Shown one piece after another: positions 27,217 to 36,441 of a stretch of 64,000 nt of DNA. Positions within the stretch are counted from its first letter, which is position 1, and each line of letters begins with the position of its first letter. Origin of the DNA: Colwellia sp. 20A7. Its GTDB lineage: Bacteria; Pseudomonadota; Gammaproteobacteria; Enterobacterales; Alteromonadaceae. The stretch spans positions 2,294,001 through 2,358,000 of the forward strand of contig NZ_CP047130.1 in assembly GCF_009832865.1 (NCBI RefSeq), written 5' to 3'. Below the pieces are notes generated by a model. That model worked only from the letters and a program-made list of their open reading frames with translations. It was not told the origin of the DNA and ran no database searches. The translations under genes and the position numbers were made by a program.

Positions 27217-27528
27217 ATGAGATTAGCTTTCACCTTACTTATCCTAATAGCAACGTTTGTAACGGCTTTTGTTAAAGCTGAGACATTAAAAGTAGCATCA
27301 TGGAACATTGCTTGGCTTGGCTTGGCTTACACAAGTTCAACAAACGTTCTCCTAGCGATTACCAAGAGCTTGCCAGGTATGCGAAACAATTAGACGCTGA
27401 TGTTGTGGCATTACAATAAGTTGAAAACGGAGAATGGGCTCGTAAAGTATTAGGTGACGAGTATGGTTATTATTTCACTACTACTAATTGGGTTCAGCGT
27501 ATTGGTGTGACTGTTAATGAAAGGTGAT
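27217..27528 (+). pseudogene. N-terminal remnant of an EEP-family secreted nuclease
   Basis: The frame starts with a signal peptide (MRLAFTLLILIATFVTA) and continues into the endonuclease/exonuclease/phosphatase core VASWNIAWLG. It then shifts frame near 27325 and continues as ELARYAKQLDADVVALQ. The next codon is TAA where the family has the catalytic metal-binding Glu (QE), then VENGEWARKVLGDEYGYYF follows. The sequence stops resembling the family at about 27525. The gene carries a frameshift and a nonsense mutation and is separated from its C-terminal part (29549-29924) by about 2 kb. Confidence 0.8.
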
Positions 27529-27530
27529 GA

Positions 27531-29162
27531 ATGAGAAAGGAATCCAAGGTTAATAAAAAATTATGTAAACACAAGCACATTCTAGGAGGTGGCTGTAAAA
27601 GGTTATCCATCTCAACAGGAGGCGAGTTTTGTATTTTTCATACGCCTCAAGACAATGCTTCTAGAGTAAGTGATGATGCTTTCTTTCGTGGGCTATACCG
27701 TCTAATCAAAAAAGGTGATACTGACTGGCGTGGCTTCGTTTATCCGTCAGTTATCAAGTTTGAAAAGCTGATCATCCCTATTAGTCTTAATACATCGTAT
27801 GGAGAGTTTGGTGAAGTAACTTTGAAGCAATGTGAATTTGAACATCTAGTTAATATATCAAATTCTGAGTTTAGCGGTGATGTCACCTGTTCTGGCTCTA
27901 AATTCAAGGAGTCGTTGAACTTTCAAAGCTCTACTTTTTCTAAAGCTTGCCACTTGACATCTTTACATGTTGAGATTGGGCTTCAGGCTAACACTTGCCA
28001 TTTTAAAGGAGATTTTTTGTTGTCAGGTGCTTTGAAGGGGAATTGTAATTTAAGCCATGGAGTATTCGAAAAGCAAGCACGATTTACTCAGTATAAAAAT
28101 ATATCCATTAGTGTACTTACTTCTAGCATGGGAATGTCATCTTCTATAATTGAAGTTGTTACTTTAAGTGATGGTAATGAATCGGTTTTACAATTGTTTT
28201 GGTTGAACCTAATGAAACGATACAGAACATATAAAGCCCTAGCTATTAAGAAGATGATACAAGCAAGTGTAAAAATTAAAAAGCTTTATGTCGATACTAA
28301 ATCTAAATCATCTAACAAGTACAAGTCATTCCGTTCAATGTTTCCTCACAAGCGAGAAGGTGTTGAAAAGCACGCTTTGTTTCTAGGTGAAGCACATCTG
28401 CAAAATATTACTTTTAACGAACCAAGTCGTGTTCTTTTCAAAGGGGTGGACTTGACCAAGGCGTTATTTGGTGGAACAGACTTAAGGGATGTTACCTTTA
28501 TTGGTAATGTTTGGTTTAATCGAATATTAAAACGGAATGGACTCAAAGAAGAAATTAGATACAGAAATACTAAGAATTACTATGACAAACGGGAGCAACT
28601 ACCTGCTTTAGAAAACACTTATAGAAACATTCGGTTTGCAATGGAAGCTTCCAAAGATTTTGCTAGTGCTAATGACTTCTTTATTGGTGAGATGGAGGCG
28701 AAACGAAGACAGTTACCGTTTTATAAGCGACACCTGTTCAGTGTGGATGCAGTATATAATATGGTAAGTAAATATGGCACAAGTCCCATGCGTTGCATCC
28801 TGTGTTTTATCGTCCTTGCAATGATTCATAGTACTCTAATCTCTTCTCAAATTAACATTTCGACGGTTGACAGTTGGGCAGCATTAAAGCAGGTGTCTAT
28901 TGCTTTTGTTGGAGAGGTTAGCTTGGATGAGTTCGTTGCTTTTCTTGGTGCATCGCATGATGTTCTGCTGGGATATCTGAACATCGATTCTTTAGTGTAT
29001 TCATTACAAACGATGACATTGCAGAGAGATAAGCTTGATATAATTCCTCAAAGTGCAGATAAGACAGTTGTCAGCTTTATCAATATTGTTTACTCAATTA
29101 TAGGTCCTGTTCTTGCCGGTATGTTTGCGTTGACGGTTAGAACTCGAATTAAAAGAAATTAG
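27531..29162 (+). CDS. Pentapeptide-type beta-helix protein with C-terminal membrane domain
   Basis: This 543-residue protein starts with a Cys/His-rich segment (CKHKHILGGGCKRLS...CIFH). Degenerate pentapeptide-like repeats follow (about 75-180 and 290-330, for example FKGVDLTKALFGGTDLRDVTF). A conserved-looking linker comes next (YRNIRFAMEASKDFASANDF, then GEMEAKRR), and then at least two membrane segments (about 418-435 and 520-538). It resembles pentapeptide proteins ending in a channel-like domain, sometimes found among defence genes. It sits between the two halves of a broken nuclease gene, so it arrived with an insertion. The function is unknown. Confidence 0.6.
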   Translation: MRKESKVNKKLCKHKHILGGGCKRLSISTGGEFCIFHTPQDNASRVSDDAFFRGLYRLIKKGDTDWRGFVYPSVIKFEKLIIPISLNTSYGEFGEVTLKQCEFEHLVNISNSEFSGDVTCSGSKFKESLNFQSSTFSKACHLTSLHVEIGLQANTCHFKGDFLLSGALKGNCNLSHGVFEKQARFTQYKNISISVLTSSMGMSSSIIEVVTLSDGNESVLQLFWLNLMKRYRTYKALAIKKMIQASVKIKKLYVDTKSKSSNKYKSFRSMFPHKREGVEKHALFLGEAHLQNITFNEPSRVLFKGVDLTKALFGGTDLRDVTFIGNVWFNRILKRNGLKEEIRYRNTKNYYDKREQLPALENTYRNIRFAMEASKDFASANDFFIGEMEAKRRQLPFYKRHLFSVDAVYNMVSKYGTSPMRCILCFIVLAMIHSTLISSQINISTVDSWAALKQVSIAFVGEVSLDEFVAFLGASHDVLLGYLNIDSLVYSLQTMTLQRDKLDIIPQSADKTVVSFINIVYSIIGPVLAGMFALTVRTRIKRN

Positions 29163-29468
29163 TTTGACATAGTGGTATTTTTTGTGGCCCATTTGATGTT
29201 ATTTCATAGCAAACATTATTTGATAGATATATTAGCAATAGGTTATACATTTATGTGACAGCCTTCAACATATTGGATTAATGAAAAGGTGTCTTGTTAT
29301 TATGATATTACTCATTAATGTTTACTCTTTGTAGTTGTAGTTGTAGTTGTCGTAGTTCAGTCATTCCATTCCCTCACTACTCCGTTTATTAGCTTTGCCC
29401 CCCAAACCCCCCATTTAGTAGGATTCATATAATAGGTAAAACAATACAAAAAAAAGATATTAATAAGA
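29163..29468. other. Intergenic segment with a short hexamer repeat
   Basis: No coding frame is visible. A TTGTAG hexamer is repeated about four times at 29332-29356, and two six-C runs separated by AAA lie at 29398-29412. Both are the kind of slippery sequence found at rearranged junctions. Confidence 0.45.
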
Positions 29469-29469
29469 A

Positions 29470-29491
29470 AAGAGGGCCATCAAAGCCCTCT
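29470..29491 (-). terminator. Terminator copy of the recombinase module
   Basis: AGAGGGC and GCCCTCT with a CATCAAA loop match the terminator after the recombinase at 34270-34291 in stem and position. It sits just after a truncated recombinase 3' end. Confidence 0.7.
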
Positions 29492-29498
29492 GTTATAA

Positions 29499-29549
29499 TT
29501 AGATCACCAGTTCATCAAAATCTGAATCTAAATCAGCTTGTGTGAAGCT
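29499..29549 (-). pseudogene. 3' end of a third recombinase gene
   Basis: On the minus strand the sequence reads TQADLDSDFDELVI then stop, aligning with TQDDVDKDFVDLEI and TQESIDNDFINLEL, the ends of the two 186-aa recombinases. Only about 15 codons remain, joined directly to EEP nuclease sequence. It marks a former recombinase module and a recombination junction. Confidence 0.75.
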
Positions 29550-29924
29550 TAGTAACCAAGTTCAACCTTTGGAAGCCTGGATAGACGCACGAGCGACTGA
29601 AGGCATCCCATTTATTGTGCTAGGTGACTTTAATCGTAGATTCAACCGTGACATTGAACTTGGCTATTCAGAATACGCTGGTTTGTGGCAAGCGATTGAT
29701 GACGAAGGGGCAGAAGATATGTGGGCTCCAACTACTACGGCTGAGTCCAAATATTGGGGGGGTATTACAAAGACTTTATTTACCACATTGTATTTGATCC
29801 TAGAGCCAAACAGCATTATGTTAATGATTCATTTCGCCAGCTTGTCTTTGACCAGAAGTATAGCCGCGAGGTAAGTAACTCACTAGATGATCATTGTCCA
29901 ATTTCAGTCCAGATAAGGCTTTAA
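29549..29924 (+). pseudogene. C-terminal remnant of an EEP-family nuclease
   Basis: The frame encodes IDARATEGIPFIVLGDFNRR with the catalytic GDFN motif of the endonuclease/exonuclease/phosphatase family. It then shifts by one base at a run of seven G at 29756-29762 and continues as YKDFI..HIVFDP and later SLDDHCPISVQIRL, with the C-terminal catalytic DH. It is the missing half of the gene whose N-terminus is at 27217-27528 or of a close copy. It has no start and carries a frameshift. Confidence 0.8.
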
Positions 29925-30095
29925 ATATTATGTTCACTTAATAGTCAAATCTCCTAAGCTTTGATAAGTTGATAGCTTGAAGAAAGACAAATAGGCTATA
30001 GTATTCAAATAGAAAAAAAAATGAGCGTGATTGATATAGAATCATTGATTGTCAATTGCATGACATTACTTTTATAGGGATTTAACGAGGTAAGA

Positions 30096-32696
30096 ATGGC
30101 GTTTAAAAAGAGAGGCACAAAGCAAACAGCAACAGTCAGTCCTGATCAATTATTCAGGGAACTTCCAAGGAGAAAATTCCCAGATGTCCTCCCGCATCAG
30201 CAATCGATCATGCAGCGATACGCAGAAGAGGCAGAAACTAAACCAGACGTAGCTCTGCAATTACCAACAGGGAGTGGTAAGACTTTGGTTGGTCTCCTAA
30301 TTGCTGAGTGGCGCAGAAGAAAGTTTAACGAAAAAATCGTTTACCTTTGCCCAACAATACAACTGGTAAATCAAGCTGTGGAACAGGCAGAAACAAAATA
30401 TGGATTAACTGTTTTAGGCTTTACAGGTAGTAAAGGAAAATATGACCCTAGTGACATAGCTAGATACAAACAAGGCATGGCTGTCGCAGTAACCACTTAT
30501 AGTAGTGTTTTTAATACGCACCCTTTTTTCGATGACCCTGATATTATCATCGTTGATGATGCTCATGCAGCTGAGAATTATGTTTCCAAGCTTTGGTCAC
30601 TAGAAGTCGACCTGTTTAATGATAATCACCAAGCTTTACATGGGGCTTTATGTTCATTGGTTAAACCATATTTAGATGGTACTAGTTACTCAAGGTTAAC
30701 TGGAAAATGGGATAGCCCTTCAGACAAGGGATGGGTTGATAAATTACCAACACCAATATTTGATATGATCAAAGATGATCTTGTAGAGGTGTTGGATGAA
30801 TACACAGACGATAATAATTTAAAGTTTAGTTGGTCAATGCTACGCTCCCATCTTCAAGCTTGTCATTTATACCTATCTTCAAAAAGTTTCTTATTGAGGC
30901 CTTTACTTCCACCAACGTGGGCTCACTCTGCATTCACTAATGCGAAACAACGGATTTATATGTCTGCTACATTAGGTGAAGGAGGGGACTTAGAACGATT
31001 AGTTGGTCGAAAGAATATCTACAGACTACCAACACCAGATGGATGGGATACACAAGGAGTTGGAAGACGATTTTTCATGTTTCCTTCTCTGACACTTTCA
31101 GATGATGAATGTTCTAAACTGAATCTTGAGCTATTTAAAAAATCAAAACGTAGTTTAGTATTAGTACCGAGTGATTCTCAAAGTAACCAAATTCAAGATA
31201 ATGTGTTGGAACATACTGATTTAGAAGTATTCAATGCAAGGGATATCGAAAACTCTAAGTCTAGATTTGTAACTAATGATAATGCTATTGCTGTAGTAGC
31301 AAACAGATATGATGGTATAGACTTTCCAGGAGATGAATGTCGCCTATTAGTAATTGAAGGGCTTCCCAAAACAGTAAATATCCAAGAGCAGTTTCTAATG
31401 TCAAGAATTGGTGCAAGGATTCTATTTAATGAAAGAATACAAACAAGAGTTATTCAAGCCATTGGCCGTTGCACGAGGTCTCTTGAAGATTTCTCCGCTG
31501 TAGTGGTTAACGGAAATGAGCTCGTTGATTTTCTGGCAGACCCGGCAAGACGAAATTATCTCCATCCAGAGTTACAGGCGGAATTAGAGTTTGGTGTAGA
31601 TCAGTCTATAGATAGTACTTTTGCTGATTTTGTAGAAAACTATCAGATCTTTGTAGATAACGGAGAAACCTGGGAAGACATCAACAGTGAAATTGTAGAT
31701 AGTAGGGCACTCAAAACTAAGAAAAAGTTCCCTGGAATCGATAACTTAGCAAATTGTGTTTCATCCGAGATCGATTATGTTACAGCTCTTTGGTCATGTG
31801 ATTACGAAGAGGCTCTTAGTCAATCAGAACGAATTCTTGGGAGTCTTTCAACGGATGGATTAAGAGGGTATCGTGCATTGTGGGAATATCTCGCAGGCTC
31901 TGCTGCATATATGGCGGATAAAAATGGCTACAGTAACTATAAACTTAAAACTAAAGAGCATTTCACAAGAGCGAAAAAAGCCGCTAAGGACATTCCTTGG
32001 CTTGTAGGACTTCAACGATTTGCTAACTCTTCAGAAACAGATAACGTGAAAGAAACTCAAGATGTTCTTCTGATGAAGCAGGTTGAAGGAATTGAGAATT
32101 TCCTTTCTACGATTGGGTGTATGCATGATAGAAAGTTGTCTCAGAGAGAACGAAAGATAAGAGATGGACTTAACTCGAAAAATCAATTTGAAGAAGCGCA
32201 TAGGTTACTAGGTGAACACTTAGGTTTTGAGGCAAGAAAAGTAGAAGACGACGCTTCACCTGATCCATGGTGGCAATTAGCTGATCTTTGTTTTGTATTT
32301 GAAGATCATGCGAATGCTGAATCTGATACTCTTAGTGCAACAAAGGCCAGACAAGCAGCTACTCATCCAAATTGGATGGTTGAAAATGTAGACTCTTGTG
32401 GCTCTAATTCGGTTGAAATTATACCTGTCCTAATATCACCAGTTACTAAAGTAACAAAAGGAGGAGCACCTCATCTTCATAACGTAATGTTTTGGGAGTT
32501 AAATGAATTCAAATCATGGGCTCTTCTTGTCCTTGATGCAATTAGAGAGTTAAGAGTTACTTTTCAGGAACCCGGTGATCTAGCTTGGCGTTCTGAAGCA
32601 GCAGACAAACTTATGACAGCACGAATTGATGTTAATAACATAAAAGAAATGCTTTGCCGTCAATGTAGTAAAGACATCCTAAAAGTAGTTGTTTAA
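30096..32696 (+). CDS. XPD/DinG-like superfamily 2 helicase
   Basis: This 866-residue protein has Walker A LQLPTGSGKT (about residue 60), motif II IIIVDDAHAAE (about residue 153, DDAH in place of DEAH), motif III YMSATLGEG, motif V-like ANRYDGIDFPG and motif VI QAIGRCTRS. The last two match the HELICc2 type of Rad3/XPD/DinG. No four-cysteine iron-sulfur cluster is evident between motifs I and II. The C-terminal 350 residues hold no domain I know. AACGAGG precedes the ATG. As a lone large helicase in a defence-rich island it may act against phage; this is inference. Confidence 0.75.
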   Translation: MAFKKRGTKQTATVSPDQLFRELPRRKFPDVLPHQQSIMQRYAEEAETKPDVALQLPTGSGKTLVGLLIAEWRRRKFNEKIVYLCPTIQLVNQAVEQAETKYGLTVLGFTGSKGKYDPSDIARYKQGMAVAVTTYSSVFNTHPFFDDPDIIIVDDAHAAENYVSKLWSLEVDLFNDNHQALHGALCSLVKPYLDGTSYSRLTGKWDSPSDKGWVDKLPTPIFDMIKDDLVEVLDEYTDDNNLKFSWSMLRSHLQACHLYLSSKSFLLRPLLPPTWAHSAFTNAKQRIYMSATLGEGGDLERLVGRKNIYRLPTPDGWDTQGVGRRFFMFPSLTLSDDECSKLNLELFKKSKRSLVLVPSDSQSNQIQDNVLEHTDLEVFNARDIENSKSRFVTNDNAIAVVANRYDGIDFPGDECRLLVIEGLPKTVNIQEQFLMSRIGARILFNERIQTRVIQAIGRCTRSLEDFSAVVVNGNELVDFLADPARRNYLHPELQAELEFGVDQSIDSTFADFVENYQIFVDNGETWEDINSEIVDSRALKTKKKFPGIDNLANCVSSEIDYVTALWSCDYEEALSQSERILGSLSTDGLRGYRALWEYLAGSAAYMADKNGYSNYKLKTKEHFTRAKKAAKDIPWLVGLQRFANSSETDNVKETQDVLLMKQVEGIENFLSTIGCMHDRKLSQRERKIRDGLNSKNQFEEAHRLLGEHLGFEARKVEDDASPDPWWQLADLCFVFEDHANAESDTLSATKARQAATHPNWMVENVDSCGSNSVEIIPVLISPVTKVTKGGAPHLHNVMFWELNEFKSWALLVLDAIRELRVTFQEPGDLAWRSEAADKLMTARIDVNNIKEMLCRQCSKDILKVVV

Positions 32697-32781
32697 CATT
32701 TTGTGTCTAGCAAAGTTTGGGAAATCCAGACTTTGTGATGGAAAATAAGATATTGGAAGAGCAACACCCACTGCCTGACAA

Positions 32782-33303
32782 AGCAAGGAAGCATAGTTAT
32801 TAAAAATATATTGATGCTGGCGTTTGTTATATTCGCAGGCTGGAAGATTTACACTGACAGTCAGGTTAAAGTCACTAAGCCTGAACCACAAGTTAAAGTC
32901 TGGCCGTGAGTGTTGCCAAAAAGTAAACTGGGACTTTCGTAATGCTCATAATGACTTAGTTAATCTTACGCCAGCTATTGGTGAGGTAGCTGATAGAAGT
33001 AACTTACCTTATTCGGAAATCATTGATGAAGAACGAGTATACGGTCAATGTGATTTGAATATGATGCTGTCAATAAAGTCGTCAAACCATCATCACAGGT
33101 TAGAGGTGATATTGCTCGTATTCAACTGTACCTAGAAACAACATATGGTCAAGTACTTGGGGTTTTGAGTTTAGTGAGGAAAAGCGTGAGATGCTTGAAT
33201 AGTGGAATGAAGCAGATCATGTAAGTGATTGGGAAATAGAACGTAACAGGCGTATTTGTGAAGTGCAAGGCTCTGGTAATACTCTTGTATCTACATGTGA
33301 GTA
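32782..33303 (+). pseudogene. Broken endonuclease I (EndA) gene
   Basis: Pieces of an EndA-family nuclease appear in successive frames: a membrane-signal start (MLAFVIFAGWKI), then FRNAHNDLVNLTPAIGEVAD and VYGQCD, which is the family core. After a frameshift comes VRGDIARIQLYLETTYG; after another shift EKREMLE then stop, and the C-terminal VSDWEIERNRRICEVQGSGN. At least two frameshifts, one nonsense codon and loss of the catalytic N-terminal region are visible. An intact homologue lies at 40240-40974. Confidence 0.8.
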
Positions 33304-33327
33304 AACAAATAACAATAAGGAATACTG

Positions 33328-33900
33328 ATGGTAGATTTACCTTTTTTTCTAGATTTTTCAGAACCTATAGCATGGCTTATAATCCTATGGGGAGCTATTT
33401 TTGCCCCAGCATTATATGTTGCCTTGTGGAGATCACCCGACAATGAAAACAAACACAAAAATAAAATGCTAAGGAAAGCAGGTTTTGAGATAAGCTTCGT
33501 ACTGGTTCCTTTTATCTTATACGCTGTTATTTATGTGTTTTGGAACAGTTTGAATGCATTGCTAATCAGTCCAGAGTTACCTATGGCAGGTTTAATACTT
33601 TGCTTTATGTCACTAAGGTGGGTGTTGATAGCCTCAAAGAGATCCAAAGGGCAACTAGACCAAGGTAAAGTTCGAGTACTAAAGATAGTTATTTCGATCA
33701 TAATAGCTATTCTCTTGATTCTGATAGTCCAGTTGGTTAGTTTCCAGCTTGGCTCAACTGAAACTATTTCACCTTGGTATGGTGTGGTTAACACTTCTCT
33801 CTTCAATATATCATTTTATCTGGCATATGGGATTATTGGTGCAATGATGATGTATACAGAGTTGCCAAATGCAATAATCTTTGGCGATCAAAAAGATTAG
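33328..33900 (+). CDS. Multipass membrane protein
   Basis: This 190-residue protein has about five hydrophobic segments: residues 10-30, 50-70, 80-92, 105-130 and 150-178. Basic stretches such as RSPDNENKHKNK and ASKRSKGQLDQGK lie between them. I recognise no family. ATAAGGAATACTG precedes the ATG. It lies between a nuclease pseudogene and a recombinase module and is likely cargo. Confidence 0.55.
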   Translation: MVDLPFFLDFSEPIAWLIILWGAIFAPALYVALWRSPDNENKHKNKMLRKAGFEISFVLVPFILYAVIYVFWNSLNALLISPELPMAGLILCFMSLRWVLIASKRSKGQLDQGKVRVLKIVISIIIAILLILIVQLVSFQLGSTETISPWYGVVNTSLFNISFYLAYGIIGAMMMYTELPNAIIFGDQKD

Positions 33901-34047
33901 AGGCTATCTTGCTGCTCCCAGCATTACAGACTAGAAAGCCATTATTAATATAATATGTGTTTTAGCTATCGACGTGAGTAGAGAGCTGAATACGGTTACT
34001 TGTGAGCAAACCTATGTGTGATCAAATAATAATCCTGTCGAACTACC

Positions 34048-34158
34048 TATTATATGTACTCTAATGGGCTATCTTGATTGAATTAAGATTTGTAAAGTCC
34101 ATTTTGCTGTACTGAACAGCTAGGTACGTAGTACCTAAGCTTTATTTCTCTTGATCTT
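34048..34158. repeat. Intergenic repeat, copy A
   Basis: This non-coding stretch of about 110 bases is recognisably related to 43690-43807: shared blocks are ATTATATGTACTCT, GGGCTAT, TTTTGCTGTA, GGTACGTAGT and CTTGATCTT, in the same order and orientation. Each copy lies downstream of a recombinase module, so it is part of the duplicated unit, perhaps a boundary or a non-coding RNA or regulatory element. Confidence 0.6.
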
Positions 34159-34269
34159 GAATCTCTTTAACTTCATTCAATCTGAAAAAAAGCTCAGGGT
34201 TTACCTACTGAGCTGATAATTCTTATATGCAACATAGTTGGTTCTAGGTGAACAAGTTAACAAAAAGAA

Positions 34270-34291
34270 AGAGGGCTTTGATAGCCCTCTG
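34270..34291 (-). terminator. Terminator of recombinase module 1
   Basis: AGAGGGCT and AGCCCTCT form an eight-base stem with a five-base loop and, on the minus strand, a following TTCTTTTTG. It lies six bases after the recombinase stop. Confidence 0.85.
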
Positions 34292-34297
34292 TTATGA

Positions 34298-34858
34298 TTA
34301 GATCTCTAGATCAACAAAGTCCTTATCAACATCATCTTGGGTAATTCCAATATAACGAAGGGTAACACCAACAGAGCTATGGCGTAGCATGTTCATAACT
34401 CTAGCAATATCTTTGGTATTATTATAAAGCATGAATCCTCTAGTCTTGCGTAAACTATGCGAATCGAGCTTTACCTTTACTTCTTCACCTATTTCAGAGA
34501 ATGCATTAGCAACTGCTCGCCGTGTTAAAGGACGAGCGACTGAGTTGATAGATTGCTGATTTCGGTAAGATTGGAATAAATAAATATGATCAGGGTGGTC
34601 TAGTTGGATTTGATTAATCAATAGCTGCGCTTTAACATTTAATTTAATGTTAGCTTGCTTACCGGTCTTGCCTTCTTTTATGATAAGTCTATCACCGTCA
34701 ATATCAATAAATCTGATTGCGAGGAGATCAGATATACGCAAAGCAAGGTTTAAACCTATGTTAAACACTTGGCTCATTTGCTTACTAAAACGCACTTCTA
34801 ATAGGTGGCTTATAAGTTTGATTGTATCAGGGTTTTTAATTGCATCTACTGTTGCCAT
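34298..34858 (-). CDS. Catalytic-domain-only tyrosine recombinase, copy 1
   Basis: This 186-residue protein consists of only the catalytic domain of a tyrosine recombinase, about the size of FimB/FimE. The active-site set is complete: Arg in LALRISDLL (about 48), Lys in GKTGKQANIK, HSLRKTRG (about 133), His in MLRHSS and the Tyr nucleophile in TLRYIG. Without an arm-binding domain it probably acts at simple inverted sites or inside the element rather than as the element's integrase. AAGGAAGTTCATC precedes the ATG. It is the last gene of a RadC-DUF2787-recombinase unit. Confidence 0.82.
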   Translation of the reverse strand: MATVDAIKNPDTIKLISHLLEVRFSKQMSQVFNIGLNLALRISDLLAIRFIDIDGDRLIIKEGKTGKQANIKLNVKAQLLINQIQLDHPDHIYLFQSYRNQQSINSVARPLTRRAVANAFSEIGEEVKVKLDSHSLRKTRGFMLYNNTKDIARVMNMLRHSSVGVTLRYIGITQDDVDKDFVDLEI

Positions 34859-35075
34859 GATGAACTTCCTTTTTTGTCGTGAGACACCGTTATGGGCACT
34901 TCAGGCACGTTTATATAACCAACCCCTTATTCTATAAGGGATCGCAACTTCCCATATCTTCAATTTGGGTAGTTGAGCTTTCTATGCCGTATCGGTGTTT
35001 AAATTGTTAAAGTAGCCAGGGTTGAGTACCTTTGTATTGCAGTGCTGGCGTAACGCCAGCCGTATTGTTATTCGA
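34859..35075 (-). promoter_or_regulatory. Conserved structured leader before recombinase 1
   Basis: The 217 bases between the DUF2787 and recombinase genes hold several hairpins: CCCTTA/TAAGGG at 34922-34938, and a GCTGGCG/CGCCAGC stem at 35043-35059. A block TTCCCA...TTGGG...TTGAG...ATGCCGT..CGGTGT recurs in the same place before recombinase 2 (45000-45150). Conservation in both modules suggests a regulatory leader or recombination site. Confidence 0.5.
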
Positions 35076-35495
35076 CTATCTAAAGTTGATTGTGGTTTGG
35101 TAAGCATTCGTCGTCTGGTAATCTATAAAGTTACTGATGAACAGCTTTACCAACGCCTTTCCATCGCAGTGATTATGCCAACCGCTAAATAAGCTAAAGA
35201 CGCGTTTAGTCTCAAAACACACATCAATCTCTCTTTCGAGTTCAGGGTATTGACCACCAGAGTATGAAAAGTCAGTCATGTATATGAATTGCCATTGGTC
35301 GTTGTGTTTTTCCATACGTAACTCGACCGGATGGTAACCACCACGCTCAGCTGAATAGCTCGGGTCTCTAAAGTTGAAGGTTAGGGCATTTAGATCTTGC
35401 TCAGGTGTTTCTACCTTCGCCAGTTCACGATTAAGTAACTTATGTAGTTTTACAGGCACAGTGAAGCCCTGTACTTTGTCAAAGTTCAGTTGCAT
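35076..35495 (-). CDS. DUF2787 family protein, copy 1
   Basis: This 139-residue protein matches the DUF2787 family of mobile islands in Vibrio and Shewanella relatives. Its core is LTFNFRDPSYSAERGGYHPV, followed by YMTDFSYSGG and YPELEREIDVCFETKR. I start it at MQLNFD because AAGAGAG lies upstream and this leaves the RadC gene free of overlap. The function is unknown. A second copy lies in the other module. It lies downstream of radC in the same operon. Confidence 0.75.
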   Translation of the reverse strand: MQLNFDKVQGFTVPVKLHKLLNRELAKVETPEQDLNALTFNFRDPSYSAERGGYHPVELRMEKHNDQWQFIYMTDFSYSGGQYPELEREIDVCFETKRVFSLFSGWHNHCDGKALVKLFISNFIDYQTTNAYQTTINFR

Positions 35496-35511
35496 GATTA
35501 TTACTCTCTTG

Positions 35512-35994
35512 TTAATTAATGATAGTTGACGCGACGGGTAGTAAATTGCTTTCTGCGAAAGACATGACTGTTTTACCAATAATCAAATGGTCTAACACTC
35601 GAACGTCAATTAGGCCCAGTGCGTTGACTAGCCGTTGGGTGATATCTTTATCAGCTTGTGATGGCTCAGATATACCTGAAGGGTGGTTGTGGGCTAGTAT
35701 CACTGCTGCGGCGTTTACTTGAATTACAGCTTTCACCACTTCCCTTGGGTAAACCGCGCATGATCCTACAGTGCCGTAAAACAGCTCCTTATATTCTATC
35801 AACTCATGCTGATTATTTAGTAGCAGCACGGCAAACACCTCATGCCCATTAAGCTTGTAACTTAAATACTCTTTAGTCGCTTGGCTGTTACAGAAAACGT
35901 CTTCATGTAGATATTTATCAGCAATAATATTTGCAGCGGTTTCTAGTATCTGCATGGCTGTTTGTGACCAGTTAGTCGTAGTTTTAGTATGCAT
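35512..35994 (-). CDS. RadC-type JAB/MPN domain protein, copy 1
   Basis: This 160-residue protein is the JAB domain of RadC, with the JAMM metal-binding motif LAHNHPSGISEPSQADKDIT near residue 97 and a Glu at about residue 50. The helix-hairpin-helix domain of chromosomal RadC is missing, as is usual for RadC proteins of mobile elements. The activity of this family is not established. GGAGCCTTATT precedes the ATG. It leads the RadC-DUF2787-recombinase unit. Confidence 0.82.
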   Translation of the reverse strand: MHTKTTTNWSQTAMQILETAANIIADKYLHEDVFCNSQATKEYLSYKLNGHEVFAVLLLNNQHELIEYKELFYGTVGSCAVYPREVVKAVIQVNAAAVILAHNHPSGISEPSQADKDITQRLVNALGLIDVRVLDHLIIGKTVMSFAESNLLPVASTIIN

Positions 35995-36129
35995 AATAAG
36001 GCTCCTTAAGTTAGCTAAATCACTTATGCCATTGATGATGTAGGTCTATAAATCCGTTGTATAGATTTTCAAAGTAGTAAAAAAATACTGACCTTCCTCA
36101 TGGTTTGAATGAAACCAGAGGAATTCGAA

Positions 36130-36441
36130 ATGGCACTAATAAGATTAAAAGAAGTTAAGCAATACACGGGCCTTGGCAGAAGTAGCATCTACAAGTTTAT
36201 GGCAGAAGGTCGATTCCCTAAATCAGTATCGCTTGGTGAACGTGCAATTGCTTGGGTAGACACTGAGGTTGAAGACTGGGTACAAGAAAAGATAGAACAA
36301 CGTGATGAAAACCAGCAGGGTGCAACGGTTAGTGAAGTTAAGCCACTTAAAGACGAAGATGTTATTGCTTGGATAAAAGATAAACTTAAGCAGAACAGTG
36401 TGGGTGAATCAATCGAGTGGCTGGTGAAAATTATTTCATAA
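36130..36441 (+). CDS. AlpA-family transcriptional regulator
   Basis: This 103-residue protein starts with the AlpA-type winged helix (IRLKEVKQYTGLGRSSIYKF, then FPKSVSLGERAIAWVDTEVE), the excisionase-like MerR fold used by P4-type elements to control integrase and excision. I use the ATG at 36130 because AGAGGAATTCGAA precedes it; an upstream ATG at 36109 adds seven residues. An acidic C-terminal extension of about 40 residues follows. It diverges from radC 1, and the intergenic space may hold operators for both. Confidence 0.8.
   Translation: MALIRLKEVKQYTGLGRSSIYKFMAEGRFPKSVSLGERAIAWVDTEVEDWVQEKIEQRDENQQGATVSEVKPLKDEDVIAWIKDKLKQNSVGESIEWLVKIIS

Noticed and set aside
33258..33446. 62-codon frame overlapping the membrane protein start
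   Set aside because: The 190-aa frame has a proper ribosome-binding site and membrane pattern; this one overlaps it out of frame.
34298..34858. Integrase responsible for inserting the whole element
   Set aside because: It lacks an arm-binding domain and lies far from the ends; the 411-aa P4-type integrase beside the tRNA fits better.
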